A stretch of 64,000 nt of DNA, from NCBI GenBank assembly GCA_002427735.1, contig DIYP01000009.1, forward strand, positions 1 through 64,000, read 5' to 3'. The position numbers and the translations under genes are program-made. The stretch is from Flavobacteriales bacterium UBA6051 (GTDB lineage: Bacteria > Bacteroidota > Bacteroidia > Flavobacteriales_D > Crocinitomicaceae). The notes beneath the pieces were generated by a model. It saw nothing but the letters and a program-made list of their open reading frames with translations. It was not told the DNA's origin and did no database searches. Positions 7,969 to 17,009 of the stretch are shown here, piece by piece (position 1 is the first letter of the stretch; every line of letters starts with the position of its first letter).

Positions 7969-10281
7969 ATGGCCAAAAATTTAGTTATAGTAGAGTCACC
8001 TGCGAAAGCCAAAACAATCGAGAATTATCTTGGAAAAGACTTTGTTGTTAAATCCAGTTTTGGTCACGTAAGGGACTTAGCCAAAAAAGGTGAAGCGATC
8101 GATGTTGAGAATGATTTCGCTCCAAAATATGAAGTCTCTCCCGATAAAAAACAAGTCGTTTCAGAACTGAAAAAACTGGTAAAGGAAGTTGAGACCGTTT
8201 GGCTCGCAACGGATGAGGACCGAGAGGGAGAAGCTATTTCATGGCACCTCTATGAGACGCTGGGATTGGAAAAAAAGGACACTAAGCGAATTACGTTTAA
8301 TGAAATTACGAAGAGTGCAATTCTTAAGGCGATTGAGTCACCTCGAAAAATTAACAAAGAGTTGGTGGATGCTCAACAGGCGAGAAGAATTCTAGACCGC
8401 TTAGTTGGTTTTGAGTTGTCTCCTGTTTTGTGGAGAAAAGTACGTCCGAGTTTGTCTGCTGGTAGAGTACAATCAGTAGCAGTTAAGCTGATCGTGGAAA
8501 AGGAAAAAGAGATTGAAAAGTTCGCATCTGATTCTTTCTACAAGATCAATGGGATGTTCAGCTCTTCCAATGGAAAGATAAAAGCAGACGTATCTAAGCA
8601 ACTAAAATCTGAAGAAGATGTAACAAGCTTACTTGATGCGTGTGTGAGTGCAAAGTTCAGTGTGAGTGATGTAGCTAAAAAGCCGGCAACAAAAAAGCCA
8701 GTTGCTCCTTTTACAACATCTACTTTACAGCAGGAGGCTAGTTTAAAGCTGGGCTTCTCTGTTTCCAGAACAATGTCAGTTGCACAACGTTTGTACGAAG
8801 GTGGGCTCATTACCTACATGAGAACGGATTCCGTCAATCTTTCTGATACGGCTATTAATGGTGCAAAAGCAGAAATTGAAAAGGCATACGGTTCAGAGTA
8901 CTCGAATGTCACAAGATATGTGACAAAAGGGTCGGCGCAGGAAGCACACGAAGCCATTCGACCAACTGATTTCGGCAAGCACAGTATTTCTGCAGAGTCG
9001 GATGAAGAGCGTCTATACGATTTAATTTGGAAGCGTGCCATCTCTTCTCAGATGTCAGATGCTCAACTAGAACGAACAACGATTAAGTTGAATGCGGCAG
9101 GAGTCGACGAAACGTTTCAAGCAAAAGGTGAGGTCATCAAGTTTGATGGGTTCTTAAAAGTTTACCTGGAGAGCAATGTTGATGATGAGGAGGAAGAAGG
9201 TTTTGAATCGGGCTTATTACCAGCGGTGAATGTTGGAGATGAAGTTTCTACCGATGAAATTAAGGCTACACAGCGTTTTACACGACCGCCGTCTAGATAT
9301 GTAGAAGCTTCTTTGGTGAAAAAGCTAGAGAGCTTGGGTATTGGTAGACCTTCAACATATGCTCCAACAATTACAACCATCCAAAAGAGAGGTTATGTAG
9401 AGAAGCCGCAACGCGATGGAACTGAGAGAAGTTATGATCAGTGGGTGCTGTCAGGAGGTTCGATTGAGAAGAATGTGTTGACGGAAGTGACCGGTCGTGA
9501 AAAGAACAAACTAGCACCGACTGATATCGGTGTGGTAGTAACTGACTTCCTTTCAGAGCACTTTAGCAAAATCATGGATTACAATTTCACGGCTCAGGTC
9601 GAGAAAGAATTTGATGAGATAGCACGAGGGTTAACGGAATGGACCAAGATGATCAAGGAGTTCTATTCTCCATTTCATGACACTGTAGAGGATACACTTG
9701 AAAACTCCGAACGCGCTACTGGGGAAAGAGAATTAGGAATGCATCCTGAATCAGGAAGAAGAATAATTGCACGTATTGGGCGTTTTGGCCCAATGATTCA
9801 AATTGGTGATGAGCAAGTAGATGGTGAAAAGCCACAATTTGCTTCTTTACGAGCGAATCAATCCATCAATTCTATCACCTTGGAAGAGGCACTGGATTTG
9901 TTTAAGTTGCCAAGAACACTTGGAGAGTACGAGGGCTTGGTAGTGAAGGCAAATGTCGGTCGATATGGTCCATACATTCAACATGGTAAGTCGTTCGCAT
10001 CTCTTCCGGAAGAAGAAGATCCAATGACGGTCGGTTTGGAAAAAGCAATTGAGATCATTATTGCGAAGAAAGAAGAAGATGCTAAAAAGATCATCAAGAC
10101 TTTCCCAGAGAATGAAGAAGTTGTGCTGCTGAATGGGCGATGGGGACCTTTCTTGAAAATTGGTAAGAAGAATTTCAAGTTGCCAAAGGACGTGGAGCCT
10201 TCAGAGTTAACATTGGAGCAGTGCATTGAGATTTCAGAGAATCAACCTGCGAAAAGACGAGCAACACGTAAGAAGAAGTAG
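7969..10281 (+). CDS. topA: DNA topoisomerase I (type IA)
   Basis: 770 residues. Relaxes negative supercoils by a transient 5'-phosphotyrosine break. The Toprim domain opens with LVIVESPAKAKTIENYL and has the acidic TDEDREGEA motif at 81-89. The catalytic Tyr283 lies in ITYMRTDS. The C-terminal ~200 residues hold repeated topoisomerase C-terminal modules (for example GRYGPYIQHG and GRWGPFLKIG) instead of cysteine zinc fingers, as is usual in Bacteroidota. The basic tail KRRATRKKK probably binds DNA. It precedes the arginase-fold gene and the T9SS operon. Confidence 0.98.
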   Translation: MAKNLVIVESPAKAKTIENYLGKDFVVKSSFGHVRDLAKKGEAIDVENDFAPKYEVSPDKKQVVSELKKLVKEVETVWLATDEDREGEAISWHLYETLGLEKKDTKRITFNEITKSAILKAIESPRKINKELVDAQQARRILDRLVGFELSPVLWRKVRPSLSAGRVQSVAVKLIVEKEKEIEKFASDSFYKINGMFSSSNGKIKADVSKQLKSEEDVTSLLDACVSAKFSVSDVAKKPATKKPVAPFTTSTLQQEASLKLGFSVSRTMSVAQRLYEGGLITYMRTDSVNLSDTAINGAKAEIEKAYGSEYSNVTRYVTKGSAQEAHEAIRPTDFGKHSISAESDEERLYDLIWKRAISSQMSDAQLERTTIKLNAAGVDETFQAKGEVIKFDGFLKVYLESNVDDEEEEGFESGLLPAVNVGDEVSTDEIKATQRFTRPPSRYVEASLVKKLESLGIGRPSTYAPTITTIQKRGYVEKPQRDGTERSYDQWVLSGGSIEKNVLTEVTGREKNKLAPTDIGVVVTDFLSEHFSKIMDYNFTAQVEKEFDEIARGLTEWTKMIKEFYSPFHDTVEDTLENSERATGERELGMHPESGRRIIARIGRFGPMIQIGDEQVDGEKPQFASLRANQSINSITLEEALDLFKLPRTLGEYEGLVVKANVGRYGPYIQHGKSFASLPEEEDPMTVGLEKAIEIIIAKKEEDAKKIIKTFPENEEVVLLNGRWGPFLKIGKKNFKLPKDVEPSELTLEQCIEISENQPAKRRATRKKK

Positions 10282-10328
10282 ATAAGTTTTCAACGATTAT
10301 TTCTGTAAAGCTTTTTGCAGAGGCTTTC

Positions 10329-10357
10329 TTTGACTTGAACGATTAGAGATACTTTTG
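10329..10357 (+). promoter_or_regulatory. Promoter of the arginase-fold gene
   Basis: TTTG at 10329-10332 and a perfect TACTTTTG at 10350-10357, 17 bases apart, match the Bacteroidota -33/-7 consensus. Transcription would start near 10363, leaving a leader of only about ten bases before the ATG at 10372. Confidence 0.6.
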
Positions 10358-10371
10358 TTTAAAGTCACAAC

Positions 10372-11523
10372 ATGAAAGATCTCTCGATTTATTTTCAACC
10401 AGCAAACGTAGAAAGAAGCCTGATCGAAGGGACAATAGGTGCATCAGTAGATGTGCATTCCGATAACGGATTCCCTGAAATAGAGAGAGGCGCCATTGCG
10501 GTTTTTAGCGTGCCAGAGTATAGAAATGGTAAAGTTGCTTTTGAAACAGTTCAAGATACTTTTCGAGATGACTTTTATGGTTTACATATAGGTGATAACT
10601 GGAGTAAGAAGTTGTATGATCTTGGTATCATTACACCTGGAGGAAGTATTGATGATACATACTTTGCTGTTGCTCAAACGGTTTCTGAATTAGTGAAGAA
10701 TGATATTCTACCAATAATCATTGGAGGTGGTCAAGATCTCACATTAGCATGCTATAAAGGGTTTGAATCACTGGAGCAGATGATTAACATTTGTGCGGTT
10801 GATAGTAAACTGGATGTGGGTGAACCGAATGAGGCGGTTCGATCAGATGGCTATGTCAGTCATTTGCTGATGCAGCGACCATGTTACTTGTTTAATTATG
10901 CTAATATTGGCATGCAAAGACCTCTTGTGGCAAAAAAAGAAGTCGATCTTTTTGATAAACTATATTTTGATGTCTGCAGACTTGGGGCTTTCAATGCTGA
11001 TTTTAGAGTTGCAGAACCGTACTTAAGAAATTCAGATTTACTTACGATTGATTTCACCAGTATTAAAAGCTCCGAGACAGATGCTACCAAATATGGAAAT
11101 GCTAACGGGCTTTATGCAGAGCAAATCTGTCAAATTGCAAAGTATGCAGGAATGAGCGATAAGATGTCTTGTTTAGGCATTTTTGATATTGTTCCTGGGC
11201 ATGGTGAGGTTGCATCCAATTTATTGGCGCAAATTCTGTGGTATTTTCTTGATGGTGTTGCGCAAAGGGTAGGAGACTTTCCTGTAGGGACTAAAAAGAA
11301 CTACACAAAGTTTCATGTTCATTTGGATGATTTTACGGATGATCTAGTCTTCTATAAAAGCGACAAGTCGAGTCGTTGGTGGTTGGAAGTCAAATACTTG
11401 GCGAAGGACAATGCAAAATACGAACGTCATTGCTTGGTTCCTTGCGATCAAGAAGATTATAATCGTGCACTGGAGAATGTGATCCCGAACCTTTGGTGGA
11501 AGACTTTGCAGAAGCTGAGTTGA
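10372..11523 (+). CDS. Arginase-fold protein with lost metal ligands (annotated elsewhere as formimidoylglutamase/arginase)
   Basis: 383 residues with the overall plan of the arginase/agmatinase/HutG ureohydrolases. At the three metal-binding motifs the family has GGDHS, DAHxD and SxDxDxxDP. Here they read GGGQD (118-122), DSKLD (144-148) and IDFTSIKSSE (226-235). Histidines that bind manganese are therefore replaced by Gln and Lys, and hydrolysis of a guanidino or formimino substrate looks unlikely. Neighbours are topA upstream and the porP-gldKLMN operon downstream, so a structural or regulatory role linked to secretion is possible but unproven. No signal peptide; cytoplasmic. No hut genes are nearby. 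Confidence 0.75.
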   Translation: MKDLSIYFQPANVERSLIEGTIGASVDVHSDNGFPEIERGAIAVFSVPEYRNGKVAFETVQDTFRDDFYGLHIGDNWSKKLYDLGIITPGGSIDDTYFAVAQTVSELVKNDILPIIIGGGQDLTLACYKGFESLEQMINICAVDSKLDVGEPNEAVRSDGYVSHLLMQRPCYLFNYANIGMQRPLVAKKEVDLFDKLYFDVCRLGAFNADFRVAEPYLRNSDLLTIDFTSIKSSETDATKYGNANGLYAEQICQIAKYAGMSDKMSCLGIFDIVPGHGEVASNLLAQILWYFLDGVAQRVGDFPVGTKKNYTKFHVHLDDFTDDLVFYKSDKSSRWWLEVKYLAKDNAKYERHCLVPCDQEDYNRALENVIPNLWWKTLQKLS

Positions 11524-11594
11524 TCGTTATAATTTGTTCGATTTATTCTGTGTAAAGGGTAATTCATGTTTTTTTAAACAAGAATGTTAAAAAG

Positions 11595-11625
11595 TTTCCT
11601 TTTATAAGAAAAATAGCTATTTTAG
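11595..11625 (+). promoter_or_regulatory. Putative promoter of the porP-gldKLMN operon
   Basis: TTTC at 11595-11598 and TATTTTAG at 11618-11625 are 19 bases apart, the expected spacing, each one base off the TTTG / TAnnTTTG consensus. The predicted leader is about 60 bases. A similar TATTTTAG box occurs before the gene at 62058. Confidence 0.4.
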
Positions 11626-11691
11626 TCGCCTGATAAAAGTGTCTCGTTGGTACTGAATTCGTTACCAGTCCGGGAGAAATGTAAACTATTT

Positions 11692-12648
11692 ATGAAACAG
11701 AAATTTCTAGCCTTATCATTATTTGTAGTGTGTGCAGCAGGTGCTGCTTTTGCACAGCAAGACAAATTGATCACTCATTTCATGTATGATAAAATGAGTT
11801 TGAATCCTGGTAAGACAGGTATGGGGATGCCAAACATGATTTGTGCGACTACCATCTACAGAAATCAGTGGGACAGAGTTAATGGAGCACCAAATTCAGC
11901 ATTGCTAAACGTGGAAGGGAATCTTTCTCAGTATTCCAATTGGCTTTCTGGTGTGGGTATTTCATTTTTCCATGACGCAATTGGATTCACTCGTCAGAAC
12001 AACTTGTTGTTAAATTACTCTTATCATCTTCCAGTTTCAAATGCTGGTAATTTGGGTATTGGTATTGGTATTGGTATGGTGAATCTTGGGATGAATCCTG
12101 AATGGATACCACCAACAACATTGAATGACGCGTCACTTCCTACAGCATTTTCATCTACGAATCTTGATTTAAACTTTGGTCTTTATTGGCAGGGAGCTCA
12201 AGATTATTATGTAGGTATTTCATCGACTCACCTTTCAGAGTCGTCTTTGTTGAATGATGAAAACGTTTTAAACCAAACTACGTATAACACTGCCCGTCAC
12301 TATTACTTAATGGGAGGTAAGACGTTTAAAGGCTTGGGTACTCCAAAAGGTGATTTAGAGACAAACTTGTTATTGCGTACTGACATGGTGAAGACTTCAG
12401 TTGACATCAACGCGCGTTATATTTGGAATCAAATTGCTTACGGAGGTTTGACGTATCGTACAAGCGATGCGATTGCCGTGATGCTTGGATACAAGCCAAT
12501 TCGTAATTTGACGGTTGGATATTCATATGACATTTCAGTCAATAAATTGTCGAGCGTTTCGAGAGGTTCACATGAGATACTTTTGAAGTATTGTTACAAA
12601 TTACCGCCGATTCCGATCCAAACGTCAAAACACCCTAGATGGTTGTAA
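11692..12648 (+). CDS. porP: PorP/SprF-family outer-membrane protein of the type IX secretion system
   Basis: 318 residues from the ATG at 11692, which begins a clean signal peptide (MKQKFLALSLFVVCAAG, cleaved near AFAQ). An upstream TTG at 11647 would prepend 15 odd residues and is rejected. The body is a 14-strand-type beta-barrel with the family opening HFMYDKMSLNPG, and a run of Gly-Ile pairs near residue 120 comes from a hexamer DNA repeat. PorP/SprF proteins bind partner T9SS components and hold cargo at the surface. It sits directly before gldK, as porP does before porK in Porphyromonas gingivalis. Confidence 0.85.
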   Translation: MKQKFLALSLFVVCAAGAAFAQQDKLITHFMYDKMSLNPGKTGMGMPNMICATTIYRNQWDRVNGAPNSALLNVEGNLSQYSNWLSGVGISFFHDAIGFTRQNNLLLNYSYHLPVSNAGNLGIGIGIGMVNLGMNPEWIPPTTLNDASLPTAFSSTNLDLNFGLYWQGAQDYYVGISSTHLSESSLLNDENVLNQTTYNTARHYYLMGGKTFKGLGTPKGDLETNLLLRTDMVKTSVDINARYIWNQIAYGGLTYRTSDAIAVMLGYKPIRNLTVGYSYDISVNKLSSVSRGSHEILLKYCYKLPPIPIQTSKHPRWL

Positions 12649-12761
12649 AAGTTATTTTTTTTTAAAATATTTGTAACCATTCGGGCTAAGATTCCGTTAT
12701 ATCGAAGAGTTAAGATCCTGTAAGTTGTTAATTAGATATCCGGAAAGTAAAAAGAGGTAGA

Positions 12762-14309
12762 ATGAAAAGATTAGTGTTATTTGCTATAGTTAGCATTGTG
12801 CTGGCTGCGTGTAGTTCAAGGACTGGGCATCTTACAGGTACTTTGGGTAGACCAGTGTATCACCCACAGATTCCTTTGGGAATGGTGTACATACCTGCGG
12901 GAGGATACCAGATGGGGGAGAATGATGGAGATATGCCATTCTTGCATCAGACCAGAGCCAAAACGGTTTCCGTTCAGGCGTTTTACATGGACCAAACAGA
13001 GATTTCTAACAACGAGTATCGCCAATTTGTTGATTGGGTGCGTGATTCGATTGCGAGAGATAAAATCTATTACGGTTTGGAAGAAGATGACGACGCGAGT
13101 CGTTACATTAGCTATAAAGACATGTATTTTGATGAAGGAGCGCTTGACTGGGCTGAATTTGATCCTTCTGACAGAGAATTAAACAGAACAATCTTTTCAT
13201 TGAACTGGGATCGTCGTTTTTACTATGATGACCCGGAATTAGTTCCAATTCTTGCGGATATGTATTATCCACAACCTCAACGTTATTACAAGCGCCGTGA
13301 GATTGATACGCGTAAGTTGATGTTCAGATATTACTGGATTGACTATGTAGAAGCGGCAAGGAGGGGTAGAATCAATATTACACCGAATGGTTACGATAAC
13401 CAAGGGAATAAGCTTGTTCCTGAACACCGTGAGCTTGAGACGCCTCCGCATCCATTTACGGAAGAGCCTCAAGGGCAAGATTTGGATTTGAGTAATGGTA
13501 TCAACAAGATTGGTCAAAGTAACGCTATCCGAGGACATGCAAACCGTCAGCGATTCATTATTGATGAAATCATTAATGTTTATCCAGATACTCTTTGCTG
13601 GGTTCGTGACTTTACTTACTCATTCCATGATCCAATGACGAATATGTATTTCTGGCACCCTGCTTACGATAACTATCCTGTAGTTGGTGTTACTTGGGTA
13701 CAAGCTAAGGCATTCTCGGTATGGAGAACTCAACTGTTAAACAGCTGGTTAGTTGCAATGGGCGATCTTTTTGTAAACGACTTCAGATTACCAACTGAAG
13801 CGGAGTGGGAAAGAGCATCACGTGGCGATTTACAACTTTCACAGTACCCATGGGGTGGTCCTTACATCAGAAACGAGTCAGGATGTTTCCTTGGTAACTT
13901 TAAGCCAATGCGAGGTAGATATTTTGAAGATGGAGGATTCCACACAGTGAAGGTGTTCTCGTACAACCCGAATGGTTGGGGATTATACTGTATGGCAGGT
14001 AATGTTGCTGAATGGTGTGAGTCTGCTTATGATGAGTCGATGTATGAATTCTCTCATGATTTAAATACTGAATACAGATACAATGCAATGGATTGGGATC
14101 CACCATCAATGAAGCGTAAAGTTATTCGCGGTGGTTCTTGGAAGGACATTGGATATTATTTAAGAAATGGAACTCGAACATTCGAGTATCAAGATACAGC
14201 CAAGTCATACCTCGGGTACCGAAATGTTATGACACACCTTGGACGTGGAGGACGTGACTTCACAAAAGAGGGAGGCGAAGAGATTCGTAGCGATATCCAA
14301 TTACGCTAG
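12762..14309 (+). CDS. gldK: GldK, T9SS ring lipoprotein (FGE-sulfatase fold)
   Basis: 515 residues. The lipoprotein signal ends at LAAC with Cys17, anchoring it in the outer membrane from the periplasmic side. The body is a formylglycine-generating-enzyme-like domain: an opening PAGGYQMGENDG, then VVGVTWVQAKAFSVW, FRLPTEAEWERASRG, NVAEWCESAYD and KVIRGGSW. With GldN it builds the large periplasmic ring of the T9SS. It lies ~110 bases after porP and 52 before gldL. A nine-T run at 12655-12663 lies in the leader gap, but no terminator hairpin separates porP from gldK. Confidence 0.95.
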   Translation: MKRLVLFAIVSIVLAACSSRTGHLTGTLGRPVYHPQIPLGMVYIPAGGYQMGENDGDMPFLHQTRAKTVSVQAFYMDQTEISNNEYRQFVDWVRDSIARDKIYYGLEEDDDASRYISYKDMYFDEGALDWAEFDPSDRELNRTIFSLNWDRRFYYDDPELVPILADMYYPQPQRYYKRREIDTRKLMFRYYWIDYVEAARRGRINITPNGYDNQGNKLVPEHRELETPPHPFTEEPQGQDLDLSNGINKIGQSNAIRGHANRQRFIIDEIINVYPDTLCWVRDFTYSFHDPMTNMYFWHPAYDNYPVVGVTWVQAKAFSVWRTQLLNSWLVAMGDLFVNDFRLPTEAEWERASRGDLQLSQYPWGGPYIRNESGCFLGNFKPMRGRYFEDGGFHTVKVFSYNPNGWGLYCMAGNVAEWCESAYDESMYEFSHDLNTEYRYNAMDWDPPSMKRKVIRGGSWKDIGYYLRNGTRTFEYQDTAKSYLGYRNVMTHLGRGGRDFTKEGGEEIRSDIQLR

Positions 14310-14361
14310 GAATAAAACAACAAACAGTAGTATTTATTAAACCTAAAAAACAAGGAAAACT

Positions 14362-15168
14362 ATGAAACCAGGAAGTAAAGGATGGAAAAAATTTATGGCG
14401 AAGCTGTATGGATTTGGTGCAGCTATCGTAATCGTTGGAGCCTTATTTAAGATTCAGCACTGGCCATTTGCAGGACCAATGCTTATCGTAGGGCTTGGAA
14501 CGGAAGCAATCATTTTCTTCTTCTCAGCATTCGAACCAATTCATGAAGATCCAAACTGGGAGCTTGTATACCCAGAGTTAGCATTGGGTCATTCAGATGA
14601 TTTGGATCACGGGGCCATTTCTACTACCGGAGGTCGCGGAGGATCAGGAATCACTGATCAATTGGATAAAATGTTGGAAGAGGCAAAAATTGATGGCGAG
14701 TTATTGGAAAGACTTGGAGATGGAATGAGAACATTGGGAGACAATGCAGCTCAATTGAAGGGGGTAACTTCTGCAGCAGCTGCAACTGATTCTTATGTTG
14801 ATAGTCTTCAAGCGGCATCTGATAAAGTATCTACTTTGTCTGAGGCATATGAAAGAGCTTCTGTAGCAATTTCTGGAATGACTTCTTCTGAAGAGGCTGG
14901 TCAATCATTTGGAGAGCAAATGCAAAAAGTTTCTAAGAACTTATCTGCATTGAACAATGTTTATGAGCTTCAATTGAAAGGATCATCTGCACACCTTGAG
15001 GCAACTGAGAAGTTCCAAGGTCAAGTGGCTGATATGATGAAGAATCTTTCTGATTCAGTTGAAGATACTAAGCTTTACAAAGAAAACATGGCGATGTTGT
15101 CTAAGAACTTGACAGATCTTAACGCTGTGTATGGAAATATGTTGAAAGCTATGACAATAAAAGGTTAA
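14362..15168 (+). CDS. gldL: GldL, proton-driven T9SS motor subunit
   Basis: 268 residues. Two transmembrane helices occupy about residues 12-29 and 38-57, followed by a large cytoplasmic helical domain. Lys30, His33 and the membrane Glu48 (in GLGTEAIIFF) line up with residues shown in Flavobacterium johnsoniae GldL to matter for proton-driven motor function. The cytoplasmic part after residue 95 is predicted coiled coil. GldL forms a pentamer around a GldM dimer and powers secretion and gliding. Confidence 0.95.
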   Translation: MKPGSKGWKKFMAKLYGFGAAIVIVGALFKIQHWPFAGPMLIVGLGTEAIIFFFSAFEPIHEDPNWELVYPELALGHSDDLDHGAISTTGGRGGSGITDQLDKMLEEAKIDGELLERLGDGMRTLGDNAAQLKGVTSAAAATDSYVDSLQAASDKVSTLSEAYERASVAISGMTSSEEAGQSFGEQMQKVSKNLSALNNVYELQLKGSSAHLEATEKFQGQVADMMKNLSDSVEDTKLYKENMAMLSKNLTDLNAVYGNMLKAMTIKG

Positions 15169-15237
15169 TAACATTTTTTGTTACTAATCAATTATTGAAC
15201 ATTAAATAGGTTGTAAACCAATAAAATTTAATTAATC

Positions 15238-16992
15238 ATGGCAGGAGGAAAAGAAACCCCGAGACAGAAGATGATCGGTATGATGTACCTGGTACTCACC
15301 GCTCTTTTGGCCCTCAACGTATCTAAATCTATCCTTGATGCCTTTGTGGCAATTGAGGAAAATACGCAGAAAGCGAATATTGTTCAGCATGACCGTGGTA
15401 CTGGATTTTACATGGATGTAAAGTCTGAAATGGCGTCTACTAAAGACGATGCTGAAAATAAAGCAAAACGAGAGAAGTTACAGTATGTACTTGATCAAAT
15501 GGATAAAATTGATGAAGTAACTGCGAAAATGATCCAAAGTATTGATGCACTGAAACTTGAAGTGTTGAAAGAAAGTGGAGAAGATGTGAGTACTGTAAAG
15601 AATAAAGACGAAGGAACAATCATCTGGACGAAGATGGACAAGGATAAGCCAGTGCTTCCGCAACGAATGCACTTAATGGCTGTTCAAGCAAAAGACCAGT
15701 ATGATATACCAATGCATGTAATTATCGGTGAGGATATTAAAAATCCAACTGGTAAAGGAAAGAAGCTTTGGGATGATTTCAATAAATTCCGCGCTGATAT
15801 CGTAAGTTTAACCGGTACATACGAGTGGGGAGGTAAGAAATTTACTGTTGAACCTAAAGCAATTAACGATTTCAAAGACAATCAGGACTTGACTAAGAAA
15901 GTTGAGCAAATGATTGATGCAACAAAAGGTAACCTAAAAGAAGATCGTCAGGTATTGATTGATCTTTACATGGGAATGACAAAGCGTGAAAAGAGTACAG
16001 TTCACGATGTAGCGAACGTTCACTGGATTGGGGCTACATTTGACCATGCTCCTTTGGTAGCAGCGTTGGCATCATTGTCTTCAATGCAACAAGATGTTCT
16101 TGCGGCACGTGCTTTAGCATTGGCGCACTGGAAGTCTAAAGTATCTACTGGAGAGTACAGCTTTAACAAGATTATGCCATTGGCTTATGGTCCTGTTGTA
16201 GCGAACAGTGGAGATGATATTGAACTTCAAGTAATGATGGCTGCATTTGATTCAGACAATCAACCGGTAGTAACTCTTGACGGAGAAGGTGGAGAAGTTA
16301 CTTATCCTGGAAATGGACAAGGTGTTGTTAAATTGAAGGCAGGTTCTTCTGAAATGACTCTTTCTGGTACAGTTTCTATTAAGAACAAGTCAGGAGTTGC
16401 GAAAACTGAGAAGTGGGAGCACAAAGTGATTATCATGAAGCCATCTGGAGCGATTGAGCTACCTGAATTGAATGTATTGTATAGAGGTTACCCGAATAAA
16501 GCAGAGGCTACGGCATCAGGTTATGACCAAACAATTTTGAGTGGTTCTGGATGTACAGTTTCTAAATCTGGTACGGGTTACATTGTTAAGCCTACTGGTA
16601 GAGGTCGTGAGGCTTACTTGACTGTGTCTGGTAAGAGCACTGCTTCTGGTAAAACAGTTCAGTTGAAGAAGGTGAAGTACAGAGTTAGTAACTTACCTGA
16701 CCCTGAATTGTACTGGGGAGCTGCTAAAAATGGAACAAAGGGATCTAAAGCGGAAACTAAGTTGTTCGCGAAGTATCCACCAGAAATTCCATTGAGTGCA
16801 ACATTTAAAATTACTAAATGGGAATGTAGTGTTCCAGGTGCTGCCCGTCCTGTATTGGGAACAGGTGGTAACATTTCAGCGGCGAACGGTTTGATCCGTG
16901 CTGCTAAGCCTGGAAGTCAAATTAGTTTTATCTGTACGGTAGTTGGTCCTGACGGCATCGCGCGTAAAAAAGCGGGAGCATTTAAGATTTAA
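15238..16992 (+). CDS. gldM: GldM, T9SS trans-envelope shaft
   Basis: 584 residues. The N-terminus GGKETPRQKMIGMMYLVLT leads into a single inner-membrane helix at about 17-35, then a long periplasmic part of four domains, helical first and beta-rich later. GldM pairs with GldL inside the membrane and reaches the GldK/GldN ring through its last domain, passing motor rotation outwards. Length and order match known members. It is 69 bases after gldL and 17 before gldN. Confidence 0.96.
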   Translation: MAGGKETPRQKMIGMMYLVLTALLALNVSKSILDAFVAIEENTQKANIVQHDRGTGFYMDVKSEMASTKDDAENKAKREKLQYVLDQMDKIDEVTAKMIQSIDALKLEVLKESGEDVSTVKNKDEGTIIWTKMDKDKPVLPQRMHLMAVQAKDQYDIPMHVIIGEDIKNPTGKGKKLWDDFNKFRADIVSLTGTYEWGGKKFTVEPKAINDFKDNQDLTKKVEQMIDATKGNLKEDRQVLIDLYMGMTKREKSTVHDVANVHWIGATFDHAPLVAALASLSSMQQDVLAARALALAHWKSKVSTGEYSFNKIMPLAYGPVVANSGDDIELQVMMAAFDSDNQPVVTLDGEGGEVTYPGNGQGVVKLKAGSSEMTLSGTVSIKNKSGVAKTEKWEHKVIIMKPSGAIELPELNVLYRGYPNKAEATASGYDQTILSGSGCTVSKSGTGYIVKPTGRGREAYLTVSGKSTASGKTVQLKKVKYRVSNLPDPELYWGAAKNGTKGSKAETKLFAKYPPEIPLSATFKITKWECSVPGAARPVLGTGGNISAANGLIRAAKPGSQISFICTVVGPDGIARKKAGAFKI

Positions 16993-17009
16993 TTTGAAAA
17001 ATTAGAGTT

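Noticed and set aside
10290..10325. Possible terminator between topA and the arginase-fold gene
   Set aside because: Only AAAGC/GCTTT can pair (5 bp) and no T tract follows on the proper side.
11647..11691. N-terminal extension of the porP-like frame from a TTG
   Set aside because: The in-frame ATG at 11692 begins a perfect signal peptide; the extension would bury it.
12052..12080. Hexamer tandem repeat (GGTATT)n inside porP
   Set aside because: It codes for Gly-Ile repeats in a beta strand and is short. Slippage is possible but there is no sign of phase variation.
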